Both the position numbers and the translations under genes were made by a program. From positions 1 to 11,860 of the forward strand of contig USGZ01000016.1 in the NCBI GenBank assembly GCA_900554265.1: 11,860 nucleotides of DNA, read 5' to 3'. The notes beneath the pieces are model-generated. The model ran no database searches and was not told the DNA's origin. It saw nothing but the letters and a program-made list of their open reading frames with translations. This DNA is from an uncultured Porphyromonadaceae bacterium (lineage in GTDB: Bacteria; Bacteroidota; Bacteroidia; Bacteroidales; Muribaculaceae). This document shows, piece after piece, positions 1-6,745 of this stretch (the first letter of the stretch is position 1; each line of letters opens with the position of its first letter).

Positions 1-493
1 CGAGGTCAGAGCAGCCTATGGTGAGGTAGCTCGGCCGGTCCAGGGCCACTTCCTCGGCATGGCACGGTCCGGAGACCACCAGCTCCCGCTCGGGAGCCAC
101 ACCGAAGACGCGGTGCATGTAGTCCGTAATGAGTTCGTTGGTGTCCGGGACGATACCTTTTACGGCCGAGACTACATATTTGCCGGAAATATCTTCGGTA
201 ATCTTGTCGACATGGTCCTTGAAGTAAGGCGAGGGCATGACCAGCAGCAGGGTGTCGGCCCGGCGGCACACATCGTTGATGTCGCTGGAGAAGTCGATGC
301 GGGCGGTGTCGAAGTTCACGTCCGTCAGGTAGGCCGGATTATGGCCCAGGCGGAGGAATTCCTCGATGCGGTCGTCGCGGCGCATGTACCAGAGGATGCG
401 CTCGCAGTTGTTCATCAGCAGCTTGGCCAGCGCCGTGGCCCAGCTGCCACCACCCATCACGGCTATTCTGCCGGGAAAATTGACGGTATCCAT
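1..493 (-). CDS. gpsA: NAD(P)-dependent glycerol-3-phosphate dehydrogenase, N-terminal part (runs off left edge)
   Basis: Reduces dihydroxyacetone phosphate to sn-glycerol-3-phosphate in the cytoplasm, the entry point of phospholipid synthesis. I translated the minus strand from the ATG at 493 and it stays open to the window edge, giving 164 residues of a protein normally about 330 long. A Rossmann glycine motif follows a short N-terminus (IAVMGGGSWATALA, residues 10-23). The family's SAVKGI motif lies at 109-114, with a lysine at 112 at the position expected for the conserved active-site lysine. SGPCHAEEVA at 141-150 matches the usual SGP.fA.E.a block. The C-terminal catalytic half is outside the window. 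The start is 15 bp after the lysS stop, so the two are almost certainly cotranscribed. No Shine-Dalgarno is seen, as usual in Bacteroidota. The identification is firm; only completeness is unknown. Confidence 0.95.
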   Translation of the reverse strand, partial: MDTVNFPGRIAVMGGGSWATALAKLLMNNCERILWYMRRDDRIEEFLRLGHNPAYLTDVNFDTARIDFSSDINDVCRRADTLLLVMPSPYFKDHVDKITEDISGKYVVSAVKGIVPDTNELITDYMHRVFGVAPERELVVSGPCHAEEVALDRPSYLTIGCSDL

Positions 494-508
494 GGTATAG
501 CCTTCGGA

Positions 509-2074
509 TTATCGGGCCTCGCCGGCTTCCTTATCCTTGCTTTCGGAGGTGTTTTTCTTTTCGGGGCGCATCTGCGGGAACAGGAGAACCTCCTGGATGG
601 CGGTCTGGCCGGTCATGAGCATTACCAGGCGGTCCATGCCTATGCCCATGCCCGATGTAGGCGGCATGCCGTACTCGAGGGCGCGGATGAAGTCGCCGTC
701 GATAATCATGGCCTCGTCGTCGCCCTTGTCGGCCAGGCGCATCTGCTCTACGAAGCGCTCGTACTGGTCGATGGGGTCGTTGAGCTCGGAGTAGGCGTTG
801 GCAAGCTCCTTGCCGTTGACCATAAGTTCGAAGCGCTCGGTGAGCTCGGGATTGTCGCGGTGGCGCTTGGTCAGGGGGCTCATCTCGATGGGATAGTCGG
901 TGATGAAGGTGGGCTGGATGTACTTGCCCTCGCACTTCTCGCCGAAAATCTCGTCGATAATCTTGCCCTTGCCCATGGTCTCGTCGACCTCGACGCCCAT
1001 CCCGCGGGCGGCGGCGCGCAGCTCCTCCTCGCTCTTGCCGTTGATGTCGTAACCGGTATGGTCAAGGATGGCCTGGGCCATGGTCACGCGCGGATAGGGG
1101 GCCTTGAAGTTGATTACGTTGTCGCCGACCTTGACCTCGGTGGTGCCGTTGACGTCCATGCAGATTTTCTCCAGCATGGCCTCGGTGAACTTCATCATCC
1201 AGTTGTAGTCCTTGTAGGAAACATAGATTTCCATGCAGGTGAACTCGGGATTGTGGGTACGGTCCATGCCCTCGTTGCGGAAGTTCTTGCTGAACTCGTA
1301 GACGCCGTCGAAGCCGCCTACGATGAGGCGCTTGAGGTAGAGCTCGTCGGCGATGCGCAGGTAGAGGGGGATATCGAGGGCGTTGTGGTGCGTGATGAAG
1401 GGTCGCGCCGAGGCGCCGCCGGGGATGCTCTGGAGAATCGGCGTCTCGACCTCGATGTAGCCGGCTCCGTTGAAGTACTCGCGCATGGAGGTGTAGACCT
1501 TGGTGCGCTTCAGGAAGATGTCCTTGATGCCGTCGTTGACGATGAGGTCGACATAGCGGCGCCGGTAGCGCAGCTCGGGGTCGTCGAAGGCGTCGTACTT
1601 CACGCCGTCCTTCATCTTGACGATGGGCAGCGGGCGCAGGCTCTTGGAGAGCACAAGCAGCTCCTTGGCGTGGACGGTGATTTCACCGGTCTGGGTGCGG
1701 AACACGAAGCCGCGGACTCCGATGAAGTCGCCGATATCGAGCAGTTTCTTGAATACTACGTTGTAGAGGTCCTTGTTCTCGCCCGGGCAGATTTCATCGC
1801 GGGAAATGTAGATCTGAATGCGTCCGAAGGCATCCTGAAGCTCCACAAAGGAAGCTTTGCCCATGATGCGGCGCGACATGATGCGGCCGGCCACGGCCAC
1901 ATCGGGCTGCTCGCCGTCCTTGAAGTCGGCCTTGATCTGGTCCGAATGGGCCGTTACGGTAAATTCCGCTGCCGGATAGGGTTCGATGCCCATGTCGCGC
2001 AGGGCCTTCATGCTATTGCGCCGGATTTGTTCCTGTTCGCTCAGTTCGCTTGGATTCATATCTGTGTGTTTCAA
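509..2074 (-). CDS. lysS: Lysyl-tRNA synthetase, class II
   Basis: Charges tRNA-Lys with lysine using ATP. The 521 residues show an N-terminal OB-fold anticodon-binding domain (about 60-150) and then the class II core. Motif 1 lies around 204-226 ([20 protein letters not shown]), motif 2 around 264-283 ([20 protein letters not shown]) and motif 3 around 475-486 ([12 protein letters not shown]). The family signature [15 protein letters not shown] is at 420-434. The C-terminus ends in a short charged tail (about 504-521). The first in-frame ATG (2074) gives [11 protein letters not shown]; the ATG at 2059 (MNPSEL) is an equally possible start, because both lie downstream of the predicted promoter. 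gpsA follows after 15 bp. A 672-codon open frame on the opposite strand is a codon-bias shadow. Confidence 0.98.
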   Translation of the reverse strand: MKHTDMNPSELSEQEQIRRNSMKALRDMGIEPYPAAEFTVTAHSDQIKADFKDGEQPDVAVAGRIMSRRIMGKASFVELQDAFGRIQIYISRDEICPGENKDLYNVVFKKLLDIGDFIGVRGFVFRTQTGEITVHAKELLVLSKSLRPLPIVKMKDGVKYDAFDDPELRYRRRYVDLIVNDGIKDIFLKRTKVYTSMREYFNGAGYIEVETPILQSIPGGASARPFITHHNALDIPLYLRIADELYLKRLIVGGFDGVYEFSKNFRNEGMDRTHNPEFTCMEIYVSYKDYNWMMKFTEAMLEKICMDVNGTTEVKVGDNVINFKAPYPRVTMAQAILDHTGYDINGKSEEELRAAARGMGVEVDETMGKGKIIDEIFGEKCEGKYIQPTFITDYPIEMSPLTKRHRDNPELTERFELMVNGKELANAYSELNDPIDQYERFVEQMRLADKGDDEAMIIDGDFIRALEYGMPPTSGMGIGMDRLVMLMTGQTAIQEVLLFPQMRPEKKNTSESKDKEAGEAR

Positions 2075-2122
2075 TAATCATGAATTACTGTGCCGAAATC
2101 GGGCCCTGAGGCCATATTCCGG

Positions 2123-2141
2123 CAAACTTAGCGCAAAGTTA
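2123..2141 (-). promoter_or_regulatory. Candidate lysS promoter: two -7 boxes 11 bp apart
   Basis: On the minus strand TAACTTTG (2134-2141) and TAAGTTTG (2123-2130) both fit the Bacteroidota -7 consensus TAnnTTTG, within TTTGCTAACTTTGCGC and its continuation. They would give leaders of roughly 40-55 nt to lysS. No good TTTG -33 box lies 19-21 bp upstream of either one, so this is weaker than the other promoters in the window. Confidence 0.5.
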
Positions 2142-2254
2142 GCAAATTTTGCCCGAAAATTATGCCTGTAGGTAAGGAAATTGCAGGCTGAGCATAAAAA
2201 GGCATGAAAAAGCGCCGCCGCGAAGAGTCAGGGCGTAAGTATGCGTGGATTATG

Positions 2255-3274
2255 TCACTCCAGATTGACAAGGGCGGCGTCGACGGCGGCCTTGAGCTCA
2301 TCGCCCTGCAGGTCGCGGACAAGCACAGTGCCGTCCGGCCCGAAGAGGATTATGCAGGGTATGCCGGAGATGCCGTAGAGGTCCGTCGGGATGGTCTGGG
2401 CGTCGATGAAGCACGGCCAGGGCAGCTCGTGCGAGACGATGGCCGCCTCGGTGTCCTCGGGCTTGTCCCATACGGCCACGCCGAGCACGTCCAGGCCCTT
2501 GTCGTGCCACTTGCCGTAAATTTCCTTGAGTACAGGCAGCTGACGCATGCAGGGGCCGCACCAGCTGGCCCAGAAATCGACCAGTACGTACTTGCCCTTG
2601 CCTACGTAGTCGCTGAACTTCTGGACGGTGCCGTTGTAGGGCACCTCGAAGTCTATGTACATTCCGCCGGGCTGGGTGGCGGCGCGGCGCGCGGCCTGCT
2701 CGGCCATGTTGCGGATGCGCTTATACTTGCGCATGGACGGATAGACGGCCAGCAGGGAATCGATTTCGGAACTGCTCATGGTCGAGACATCGCTCTCGAG
2801 AATCATGACGTAGCCCAGTGCATTGTCCGAATTGGCGCGCAGTACGCTGTCCGTCATGGCCTTGTTGAGGTCGACGATTGCCTGCCGGCGCTCTTCGGAA
2901 GTCTCGCGGCGGAACGCGTCGGCCTGCTCGTTGCTGCGCCGTACATAGTCGCGCAGCTGGTCGTTGAGCATCGTGCCGAAGGCCATGCCGTCGCTGTTGC
3001 TGAACGATATTGTGCCGGATTCGAGGATGAAAGGCCGGAAGCGGCGACCGTCGACCATCACGCGCGCCAGCACGGGCTCGTCGATGGTTCCGGTGAATGT
3101 GGCGGCCTCGGGTCCGACAAGGACGCTGTCGACAACGGCGCCGTTGTCGTAGTCGACGAGTCGGGCCATAGCTCCCTCGTCGTCCTCGGACATGGGCACG
3201 ATTACCTTGAAAGGCTCGGCGGCGGCCGCAAAGGCCACACCGAGGCTCAGCGCCCACAGAATGCTTTTCTTCAT
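2255..3274 (-). CDS. Periplasmic TlpA/ResA-like thioredoxin with DUF4369-like N-terminus
   Basis: Predicted exported thiol-disulfide oxidoreductase of 339 residues. MKK, a hydrophobic stretch and AAAAE around residue 19 form a Sec signal peptide; there is no lipobox cysteine at the cleavage site. Residues about 20-110 are beta-rich and resemble the DUF4369 module often found ahead of thioredoxin domains in Bacteroidales. A charged helical linker occupies 110-200. The C-terminal thioredoxin fold has the redox site WCGPC (238-242) in VDFWASWCGPCMRQLP and the cis-proline in SGIPCIILF (P306). A further cysteine, C307, sits directly after the cis-proline, which is uncommon. The gene begins 47 bp after hpf and could be read from the rpsU-xer-hpf transcript; no separate TAnnTTTG promoter is visible in the gap. 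The substrate is unknown. Reduction of periplasmic disulfides is the family role, not something shown here. Confidence 0.9.
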   Translation of the reverse strand: MKKSILWALSLGVAFAAAAEPFKVIVPMSEDDEGAMARLVDYDNGAVVDSVLVGPEAATFTGTIDEPVLARVMVDGRRFRPFILESGTISFSNSDGMAFGTMLNDQLRDYVRRSNEQADAFRRETSEERRQAIVDLNKAMTDSVLRANSDNALGYVMILESDVSTMSSSEIDSLLAVYPSMRKYKRIRNMAEQAARRAATQPGGMYIDFEVPYNGTVQKFSDYVGKGKYVLVDFWASWCGPCMRQLPVLKEIYGKWHDKGLDVLGVAVWDKPEDTEAAIVSHELPWPCFIDAQTIPTDLYGISGIPCIILFGPDGTVLVRDLQGDELKAAVDAALVNLE

Positions 3275-3321
3275 TGCTTGTGTTCAGTTTGTTTTATTGA
3301 GGCTGCCGACGGCCTCGGGGT

Positions 3322-3612
3322 TTATTTCTTTTCTTTCTGTTTTGCCAGCTGACGGTCGAGAGCATCTATGGCCAGGTCGAATGCTTCCTCGAAGGTGTCG
3401 GCGACCTTGGTGGCCACGAATTCTCCCGCGGGGCTCTTTACGTTGACGAGCACTTCCTTGTTCATGGCCGTTTCGGGCTTGACGACCTTGAGAGTTACGT
3501 CGACGGTGGTTACGGCGCCGAATCTGCGTACCAGGCGCTCGGCTTTCTTGTTGATGAATTCCGCGAGTTTGGCGGATGCTTCGAAATGGATGGCCTGAAT
3601 TCTTACTTCCAT
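3322..3612 (-). CDS. hpf: Short ribosome hibernation promoting factor (HPF/YfiA family)
   Basis: Ninety-six residues matching the short HPF/YfiA fold, which binds the 30S decoding region and stalls or dimerises ribosomes in slow growth. The expected strand-helix pattern is visible. It begins MEVRIQAIHFEAS, followed by a basic helix (KLAEFINKKAERLVRRFG, 15-32), central strands with the conserved EVLVNV (53-58), and a second helix ADTFEEAFDLAIDALDRQL (71-89) followed by a lysine tail. The long-form C-terminal dimerisation domain is absent, so any dimerisation would need other factors. The ATG overlaps the last 10 bases of the upstream recombinase gene (3603-3612), which implies translational coupling. 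Linkage of hpf with a Xer recombinase and rpsU is familiar in Bacteroidales. Confidence 0.93.
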   Translation of the reverse strand: MEVRIQAIHFEASAKLAEFINKKAERLVRRFGAVTTVDVTLKVVKPETAMNKEVLVNVKSPAGEFVATKVADTFEEAFDLAIDALDRQLAKQKEKK

Positions 3613-4544
3613 GGTGCTTGTTTTTTGGAATGTGCACGGGGGTGTGCGAGTTGATAATTTTGTTGTATTTCCCGGTATGTTAGGTGTGTGTACCTTTGCG
3701 TTGTTGCCAGACTCTGATGCCCCAGCAGCTCCTGGACGGCGCGGAGGTCGGCTCCGTTATTGAGCATGTCGGTGGCGAAGCTGTGGCGCAGCACGTGCGG
3801 GCTTTTCCGGGCCGACGCGACTTTCGACTGCTCCAGCCGGTTGCGGACGGTGCGGTACAGGAGTCCGTAGTAGAGCGGCTTGCCGTTGGCGCGGAGGAAG
3901 AATTCCGGTGCCGGATTCTCCAGCTGCGAGCGCAGGCGCCTGTAGTGCCCGATCAGTCCGGCCAGCTCGGGGCCGAAAGGTATCAGTCTTTCCTTATTAC
4001 GCTTGCCGAGCACTTTTAGTTCACCGCGGGAGACGTCGACGGCGTCGTCGTGCAGGCCGATGAGCTCGGCCGCGCGCATGCCCGTGGAGTAAAGCATGGT
4101 CACCATCAGGGCGTCGCGGACCTCGTCGAAGGCATCGGGCAAGAGTTCGGCTATCTGCATCTCCGTATCGACGGTGCGAGCGCTCTCGGAAGCCGTGAGG
4201 AAGCCGGGTATCTCGACGGGCCGGCGCGGCGTGAGCACCTTTGCCGCGGGATTTACCGTGAAGCCCTCGTGGTGACGGCACAGATAGTTGAAGAAGGCGC
4301 GCAGGCTCTGGAGCTTGCGGATGATGCTGGTTGTCTTCAGCCCCCCGGCGGCAAGGTGCGCTATCCAGCCGCGCACGTCCTGCACGGTGACAAGCGCCGG
4401 GTCGTCGGAAATCTTTTCATGCTCCCCCGTCAACCAGCTGCGGAACTGCTCTACGTCGCGCACATATGCAGAAACGGTGTGAGGCGAGCGGGCCGTCTCA
4501 CACCGTATATAACTGTAGAACGCGGAGTAAAGCATAAATGGCAA
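3603..4544 (-). CDS. xerC: Tyrosine recombinase, XerC/XerD type
   Basis: Site-specific recombinase of 313 residues, the length expected for XerC/D, which resolve chromosome dimers at dif. The N-terminal SAM-like core-binding domain spans about 5-95. All six catalytic residues of the C-terminal domain are present with canonical spacing: R157 in YSTGMRAAELIGL, K181 in LGKRNKERLIPF, H250 and R253 in HVLRHSFATDML, H276 in LLGHQSLATTQ, and nucleophile Y285 in RYTHL. Compared with E. coli XerD the offsets are a steady 9, then 6, residues. The conserved position between rpsU and hpf, the full catalytic set and the absence of phage or transposon genes favour a housekeeping role over a mobile-element integrase. 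I cannot separate XerC from XerD by eye, so the symbol is tentative. A second ATG three codons in (MLYSAF) is an alternative start. No dif-like site was found in the window. Confidence 0.93.
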   Translation of the reverse strand: MPFMLYSAFYSYIRCETARSPHTVSAYVRDVEQFRSWLTGEHEKISDDPALVTVQDVRGWIAHLAAGGLKTTSIIRKLQSLRAFFNYLCRHHEGFTVNPAAKVLTPRRPVEIPGFLTASESARTVDTEMQIAELLPDAFDEVRDALMVTMLYSTGMRAAELIGLHDDAVDVSRGELKVLGKRNKERLIPFGPELAGLIGHYRRLRSQLENPAPEFFLRANGKPLYYGLLYRTVRNRLEQSKVASARKSPHVLRHSFATDMLNNGADLRAVQELLGHQSLATTQRYTHLTYREIQQNYQLAHPRAHSKKQAPWK

Positions 4545-4661
4545 GCCACAGGTTTCCTTAAGCGGATATGCCTGCGGATGCCACGAATTTACGTACTTAT
4601 TTCCGAAATTCCAAAAAAAGCGCGGAAAAATCTCGGAAAAAGCCGGAATATGTAATGGGAA

Positions 4662-4853
4662 TTATTCCTCTACGCAGCGGAGCTTCTGCACGTAGACAGC
4701 CTTCATCATCTTCTTGCGGTTGGTGACGGAGGGCTTCTGGAATGCCTGACGGCTGCGGAGTTCCTTTACGATACCGGTTTTTTCGAATTTACGCTTGAAT
4801 TTCTTGAGCGCGCGTTCAATCTGCTCGCCTTCTTTTACTTGTACGATTATCAT
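4662..4853 (-). CDS. rpsU: 30S ribosomal protein bS21
   Basis: Small-subunit protein of 63 residues at the mRNA exit side of the 30S platform. It starts MIIVQVKEGEQIERALKKFK and continues KRKFEKTGIVKELRSRQAF, the diagnostic S21 pattern, ending in a basic segment with tandem lysines. In Bacteroidota, bS21 is known to help sequester the 3' tail of 16S rRNA, which fits the lack of Shine-Dalgarno sequences at the starts inspected here. The gene has the best promoter in the window and a leader of about 38 nt, A/T-rich and without an AGGAGG-like element. The xer gene starts 117 bp after its stop, with no obvious terminator or new promoter between, so rpsU-xer-hpf is probably one transcription unit. 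Confidence 0.97.
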   Translation of the reverse strand: MIIVQVKEGEQIERALKKFKRKFEKTGIVKELRSRQAFQKPSVTNRKKMMKAVYVQKLRCVEE

Positions 4854-4896
4854 GTTATATTTTTGTAGATTGTATTTGCTTATGGATTTAGCGGGG

Positions 4897-4928
4897 CAAA
4901 ATTAACAATAAATTCCTTTCCGTGCAAA
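4897..4928 (-). promoter_or_regulatory. Housekeeping promoter of rpsU
   Basis: Minus strand: TTTG at 4925-4928, 20-bp spacer, TAATTTTG at 4897-4904. Both boxes match the Bacteroidota housekeeping consensus (TTTG / TAnnTTTG). The predicted start is near 4891, leaving a leader of about 38 nt. Confidence 0.8.
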
Positions 4929-4976
4929 CCTTTCCGTTCTTTTTAACGAAAAAATTAAGGAGAGGGGGGGTAAAGT

Positions 4977-5018
4977 GTCGGGGCGAGACGCTCCGACCTC
5001 CACGGCGGCTGCGCCGCT
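4977..5018. repeat. 42-bp double-hairpin intergenic repeat, copy 1
   Basis: First arm GTCGGGGCG (4977-4985), loop AGA, second arm CGCTCCGAC (4989-4997). This stem has one variant pair that is G-U in plus-sense RNA. A linker is followed by a second hairpin GCGGC-TGC-GCCGC (5005-5017). It matches copy 2 at 6657-6698 at 39 of 42 bases in the same orientation. It begins 19 bp past the pspC stop codon, between that gene and the rpsU promoter. It is probably a REP-like palindromic unit; a role at the 3' end of pspC mRNA is possible but there is no T-run directly after it. Confidence 0.8.
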
Positions 5019-5036
5019 TGTAGGTCGACGCGCGCC

Positions 5037-6035
5037 TCAGAAGCAGAGGAAGCCTAAGACGAGGCCTGCGATGAAGAGTAGGAGTGTCATGACGGCTCCG
5101 ATTGTTAAGGTTGAGCGTCCCAGGGGTTTGGTCTTGAAGAGGGTAGAGGCCGCGGCCCAGGTCACCGCCAGCGAGAGCAGCAGGGCGAACAGGTCCCAGA
5201 CCAGCGCGGTGGTGATTTTCAGGGTTATGTTTTCCGGAACGCCGAAGTTGAAGTCGCAGACGGACGGAATATCGGGAGAGACGATGTAGGTTACCAATGC
5301 GGTGCAGAGCACTACGAACACTGCCAGGAAGGAGATTGTTGCCGTGGCGGAAATGAGGCCGAGGAAGGCCATGATACACTTGCCGATGCCCGCGAACAGG
5401 CCGCTCCAGAAACCGGGACTCTGCATCTTCTCGCGGCTGCTGTCGATTATCGCCTGGCCGAGGGTCTCGACGTTGACGGGCTCGCCGCTCATCTCGAGCA
5501 TGTCCTGCGGCGTCGTCGCCGGCTTGATTACCATCCAGGCGATCAGATAGGCCAGGACGGGCAGGAAGTGGTAGGGGAAGAAGATGGTGATGAGGATGTA
5601 GAACAGGCGCATGATGTTGGCGTTCCAGCCCAGGTAGGCTCCCAGGCCGCTGAATACGCCGCCGAAGACCTTGCTCCTGATGTTGCGGAACAGGTGCTTG
5701 CGCGGCTTGGACTGCGAAGCGTCGGCGATGGGAGGCGGGACTGCCGCCCCGCTTTCTCCGGCCTCGGCGAAAGCCTCGCCTGAGATGGCTTCGGGCGTGC
5801 CCATGGTGGCTATCACGCGGTTTACGTCCTCGATGACTATCACGTTGGCGCCCTTGACGATGCGCTCGTTGAAGTGCTCGCGGATGCGGCTTTCGATGTC
5901 GCCGCAGATTTCCTCGCCTTCCTTGCCGCCGAAGGTGTGGCGAAGCTGCTCGAGGTAGTTTAGCAGCAGGTTGTAGGCGTCTTCGTCAATGTTGAAGATC
6001 TGGCCGTCGATATTTGAGGTAAAGGTACGTTTCAT
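5037..6035 (-). CDS. PspC-domain envelope protein with cytosolic N-terminal region
   Basis: Membrane protein of 332 residues. An N-terminal soluble region (1-110; MKRTFTSNIDGQIFNIDEDA onward, with the helix pattern EEICGDIESRIREHF at 41-55) is the usual Bacteroidota extension. Residues about 112-172 form the PspC domain: basic RKHLFRNIRSKVFGGVFSGL, then a glycine-rich turn and a hydrophobic segment ending in AWMVIKP. Three further hydrophobic regions follow, at about 217-253 (long enough for two short spans), 276-299 and 307-331. The PspC family is tied to phage-shock and envelope-stress responses. Here there is no pspA or pspB neighbour; instead its ATG overlaps the stop of a padR gene by four bases (ATGA, 6032-6035), so the two are coupled. 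The signal sensed is unknown. Confidence 0.88.
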   Translation of the reverse strand: MKRTFTSNIDGQIFNIDEDAYNLLLNYLEQLRHTFGGKEGEEICGDIESRIREHFNERIVKGANVIVIEDVNRVIATMGTPEAISGEAFAEAGESGAAVPPPIADASQSKPRKHLFRNIRSKVFGGVFSGLGAYLGWNANIMRLFYILITIFFPYHFLPVLAYLIAWMVIKPATTPQDMLEMSGEPVNVETLGQAIIDSSREKMQSPGFWSGLFAGIGKCIMAFLGLISATATISFLAVFVVLCTALVTYIVSPDIPSVCDFNFGVPENITLKITTALVWDLFALLLSLAVTWAAASTLFKTKPLGRSTLTIGAVMTLLLFIAGLVLGFLCF

Positions 6036-6463
6036 TTTTCGGGATTTTTGGGAGATGTTTGATTTTCAGGTTCGGGAACCGGCGGCGGGGTTTCGCCGGT
6101 GTCGGCGTCGTCGATTGGCGGAGGCGTTTCCTGGATGGCGATGAGATGGTCGACGGTTCGGCTTATTTCGTTCCAGGCGCCGTGGAGCTGCAGCAGGCAT
6201 TGCTCCCCCCAGGGCGTCAGGCAATAGTATTTGCGCGGGGGGCCGGAGGGCGACTCCTCCCAGCGGTAGGAGAGAAGACCGTCGTTTTTCAAGCGCGTCA
6301 GCAGGGGGTAGAGCGTTCCTTCCATCACAATCAGGTGGGCGTCCTTCATGCGGGCGATGATTTCCGAGGCGTAGGCATCACCGCGCCGCAGAAGCAGCAG
6401 CACGCAGAATTCGAGCATGCCTTTGCGCATTTGGGATTTGAGATTGTCGATATTCATAGTCAT
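6032..6463 (-). CDS. PadR-family transcriptional regulator
   Basis: Winged-helix repressor of 143 residues. SQMRKGMLEFCVLLLLRRGDAYASEI (residues 10-35 region) is the start of the PadR DNA-binding domain. It continues with GTLYPLLTRLKNDGLL (49-64, recognition helix and following turn) and the wing GPPRKYYCLT (74-83). Residues 84-110 form the short C-terminal dimerisation helix. From about 112 onward there is a proline/acid-rich low-complexity tail, which is longer than in minimal PadR proteins. The start is at 6463 (MTMNIDN) or, more like relatives, at 6457 (MNIDNLKSQMRKG). The gene overlaps pspC by four bases. It probably represses its own operon, since a perfect 10-bp palindrome sits between the -7 and -33 boxes of its promoter. 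PadR-PspC pairs are familiar in Bacteroidota. Confidence 0.93.
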   Translation of the reverse strand: MTMNIDNLKSQMRKGMLEFCVLLLLRRGDAYASEIIARMKDAHLIVMEGTLYPLLTRLKNDGLLSYRWEESPSGPPRKYYCLTPWGEQCLLQLHGAWNEISRTVDHLIAIQETPPPIDDADTGETPPPVPEPENQTSPKNPEK

Positions 6464-6482
6464 TGAGTCACTGAAGACGCTG

Positions 6483-6514
6483 CAAAGTTAGAGACTCTTA
6501 TAGTACTATGCAAT
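6483..6514 (-). promoter_or_regulatory. Housekeeping promoter of padR-pspC
   Basis: Minus strand: ATTG at 6511-6514 (one off TTTG), 20-bp spacer, TAACTTTG at 6483-6490. The predicted start near 6477 leaves a very short leader of about 14-20 nt. Confidence 0.7.
6500..6509. promoter_or_regulatory. Candidate PadR operator (perfect palindrome in promoter spacer)
   Basis: ATAGTACTAT is its own reverse complement and lies entirely between the -33 and -7 boxes of the padR promoter. A repressor bound there would block RNA polymerase. PadR proteins commonly autorepress through dyads in their own promoters. That this one is the PadR site is inferred from position only. Confidence 0.5.
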
Positions 6515-6579
6515 ACCAAGTACCTTGCGAAGGGTTAGATTTTACAAAGTTTAACATAAACAGCGAGTCGACGGTGAAA

Positions 6580-6639
6580 TCGGGATTAATCGGGATTAAT
6601 CGAGAATAATCCTGATTAAACGGGAAAAACCGCTAAAAC
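6580..6639. repeat. Degenerate 10-bp tandem repeat, TCGGGATTAA-like
   Basis: Two exact units TCGGGATTAA (6580-6589, 6590-6599) are followed in phase by TCGAGAATAA, TCCTGATTAA and the weaker ACGGGAAAAA and CCGCTAAAAC. Part of the array also reads as an inverted repeat: ATCGGGATTA at 6589-6598 against TAATCCTGAT at 6607-6616, with one variant pair. It lies 65-125 bp upstream of the padR -33 box. Confidence 0.7.
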
Positions 6640-6656
6640 GGCGTCCAGGCGATTGC

Positions 6657-6698
6657 GTCGGGGCGAGACGCCCCGACCTCCATGGCGGCTTCGCCGCT
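6657..6698. repeat. 42-bp double-hairpin intergenic repeat, copy 2
   Basis: Perfect 9-bp stem GTCGGGGCG / CGCCCCGAC with loop AGA (6657-6677), then GCGGC-TTC-GCCGC (6685-6697). It matches the copy at 4977-5018 at 39 of 42 bases in the same orientation. It lies in the gap downstream of the ferredoxin gene, beyond that gene's intrinsic terminator, so it is not itself needed as the terminator. Confidence 0.8.
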
Positions 6699-6724
6699 CT
6701 TTCGCTGGCGGAGGCTTGCCACCC

Positions 6725-6745
6725 ACCTATAACCTAATGCCTAAA
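6725..6745. repeat. Three heptamers of the TAGGTTT-like type (inverted)
   Basis: ACCTATA, ACCTAAT and GCCTAAA follow one another in 7-bp phase. Read on the minus strand they are TTTAGGC, ATTAGGT and TATAGGT, closely resembling the longer heptamer array at 9961-9995. The tract abuts the T-run of the ferredoxin terminator. It is short, so chance resemblance is possible. Confidence 0.4.

Noticed and set aside
59..2077. 672-codon open frame on the plus strand opposite lysS and gpsA
   Set aside because: It mirrors the codon positions of two certain genes on the other strand, is low-complexity in Val/Leu/Ala/His/Gly, and matches no family. It is a GC-bias shadow.
2206..2236. Possible terminator after the thioredoxin gene (AAAAAGCGCC ... 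GGGCG)
   Set aside because: Only about 4 bp of stem can be formed, although a five-T run follows in minus sense. Too weak to call.
3299..3316. Inverted repeat GAGGC ... GCCTC between hpf and the thioredoxin gene
   Set aside because: Short stem and no T-run on either strand. Probably chance in GC-rich DNA, and hpf and the thioredoxin gene may be cotranscribed.
2204..3352. Long plus-strand open frame opposite the thioredoxin gene
   Set aside because: Antisense shadow of the TlpA-like gene. The same holds for the plus-strand frames at 7409-8479, 8625-9605 and 10833-11690.
3603..4544. Tyrosine recombinase as the sign of an integrated mobile element
   Set aside because: The gene sits in a conserved housekeeping context (rpsU, hpf), has normal XerC/D length and spacing, and no att-like repeats, tRNA target or cargo genes are present.
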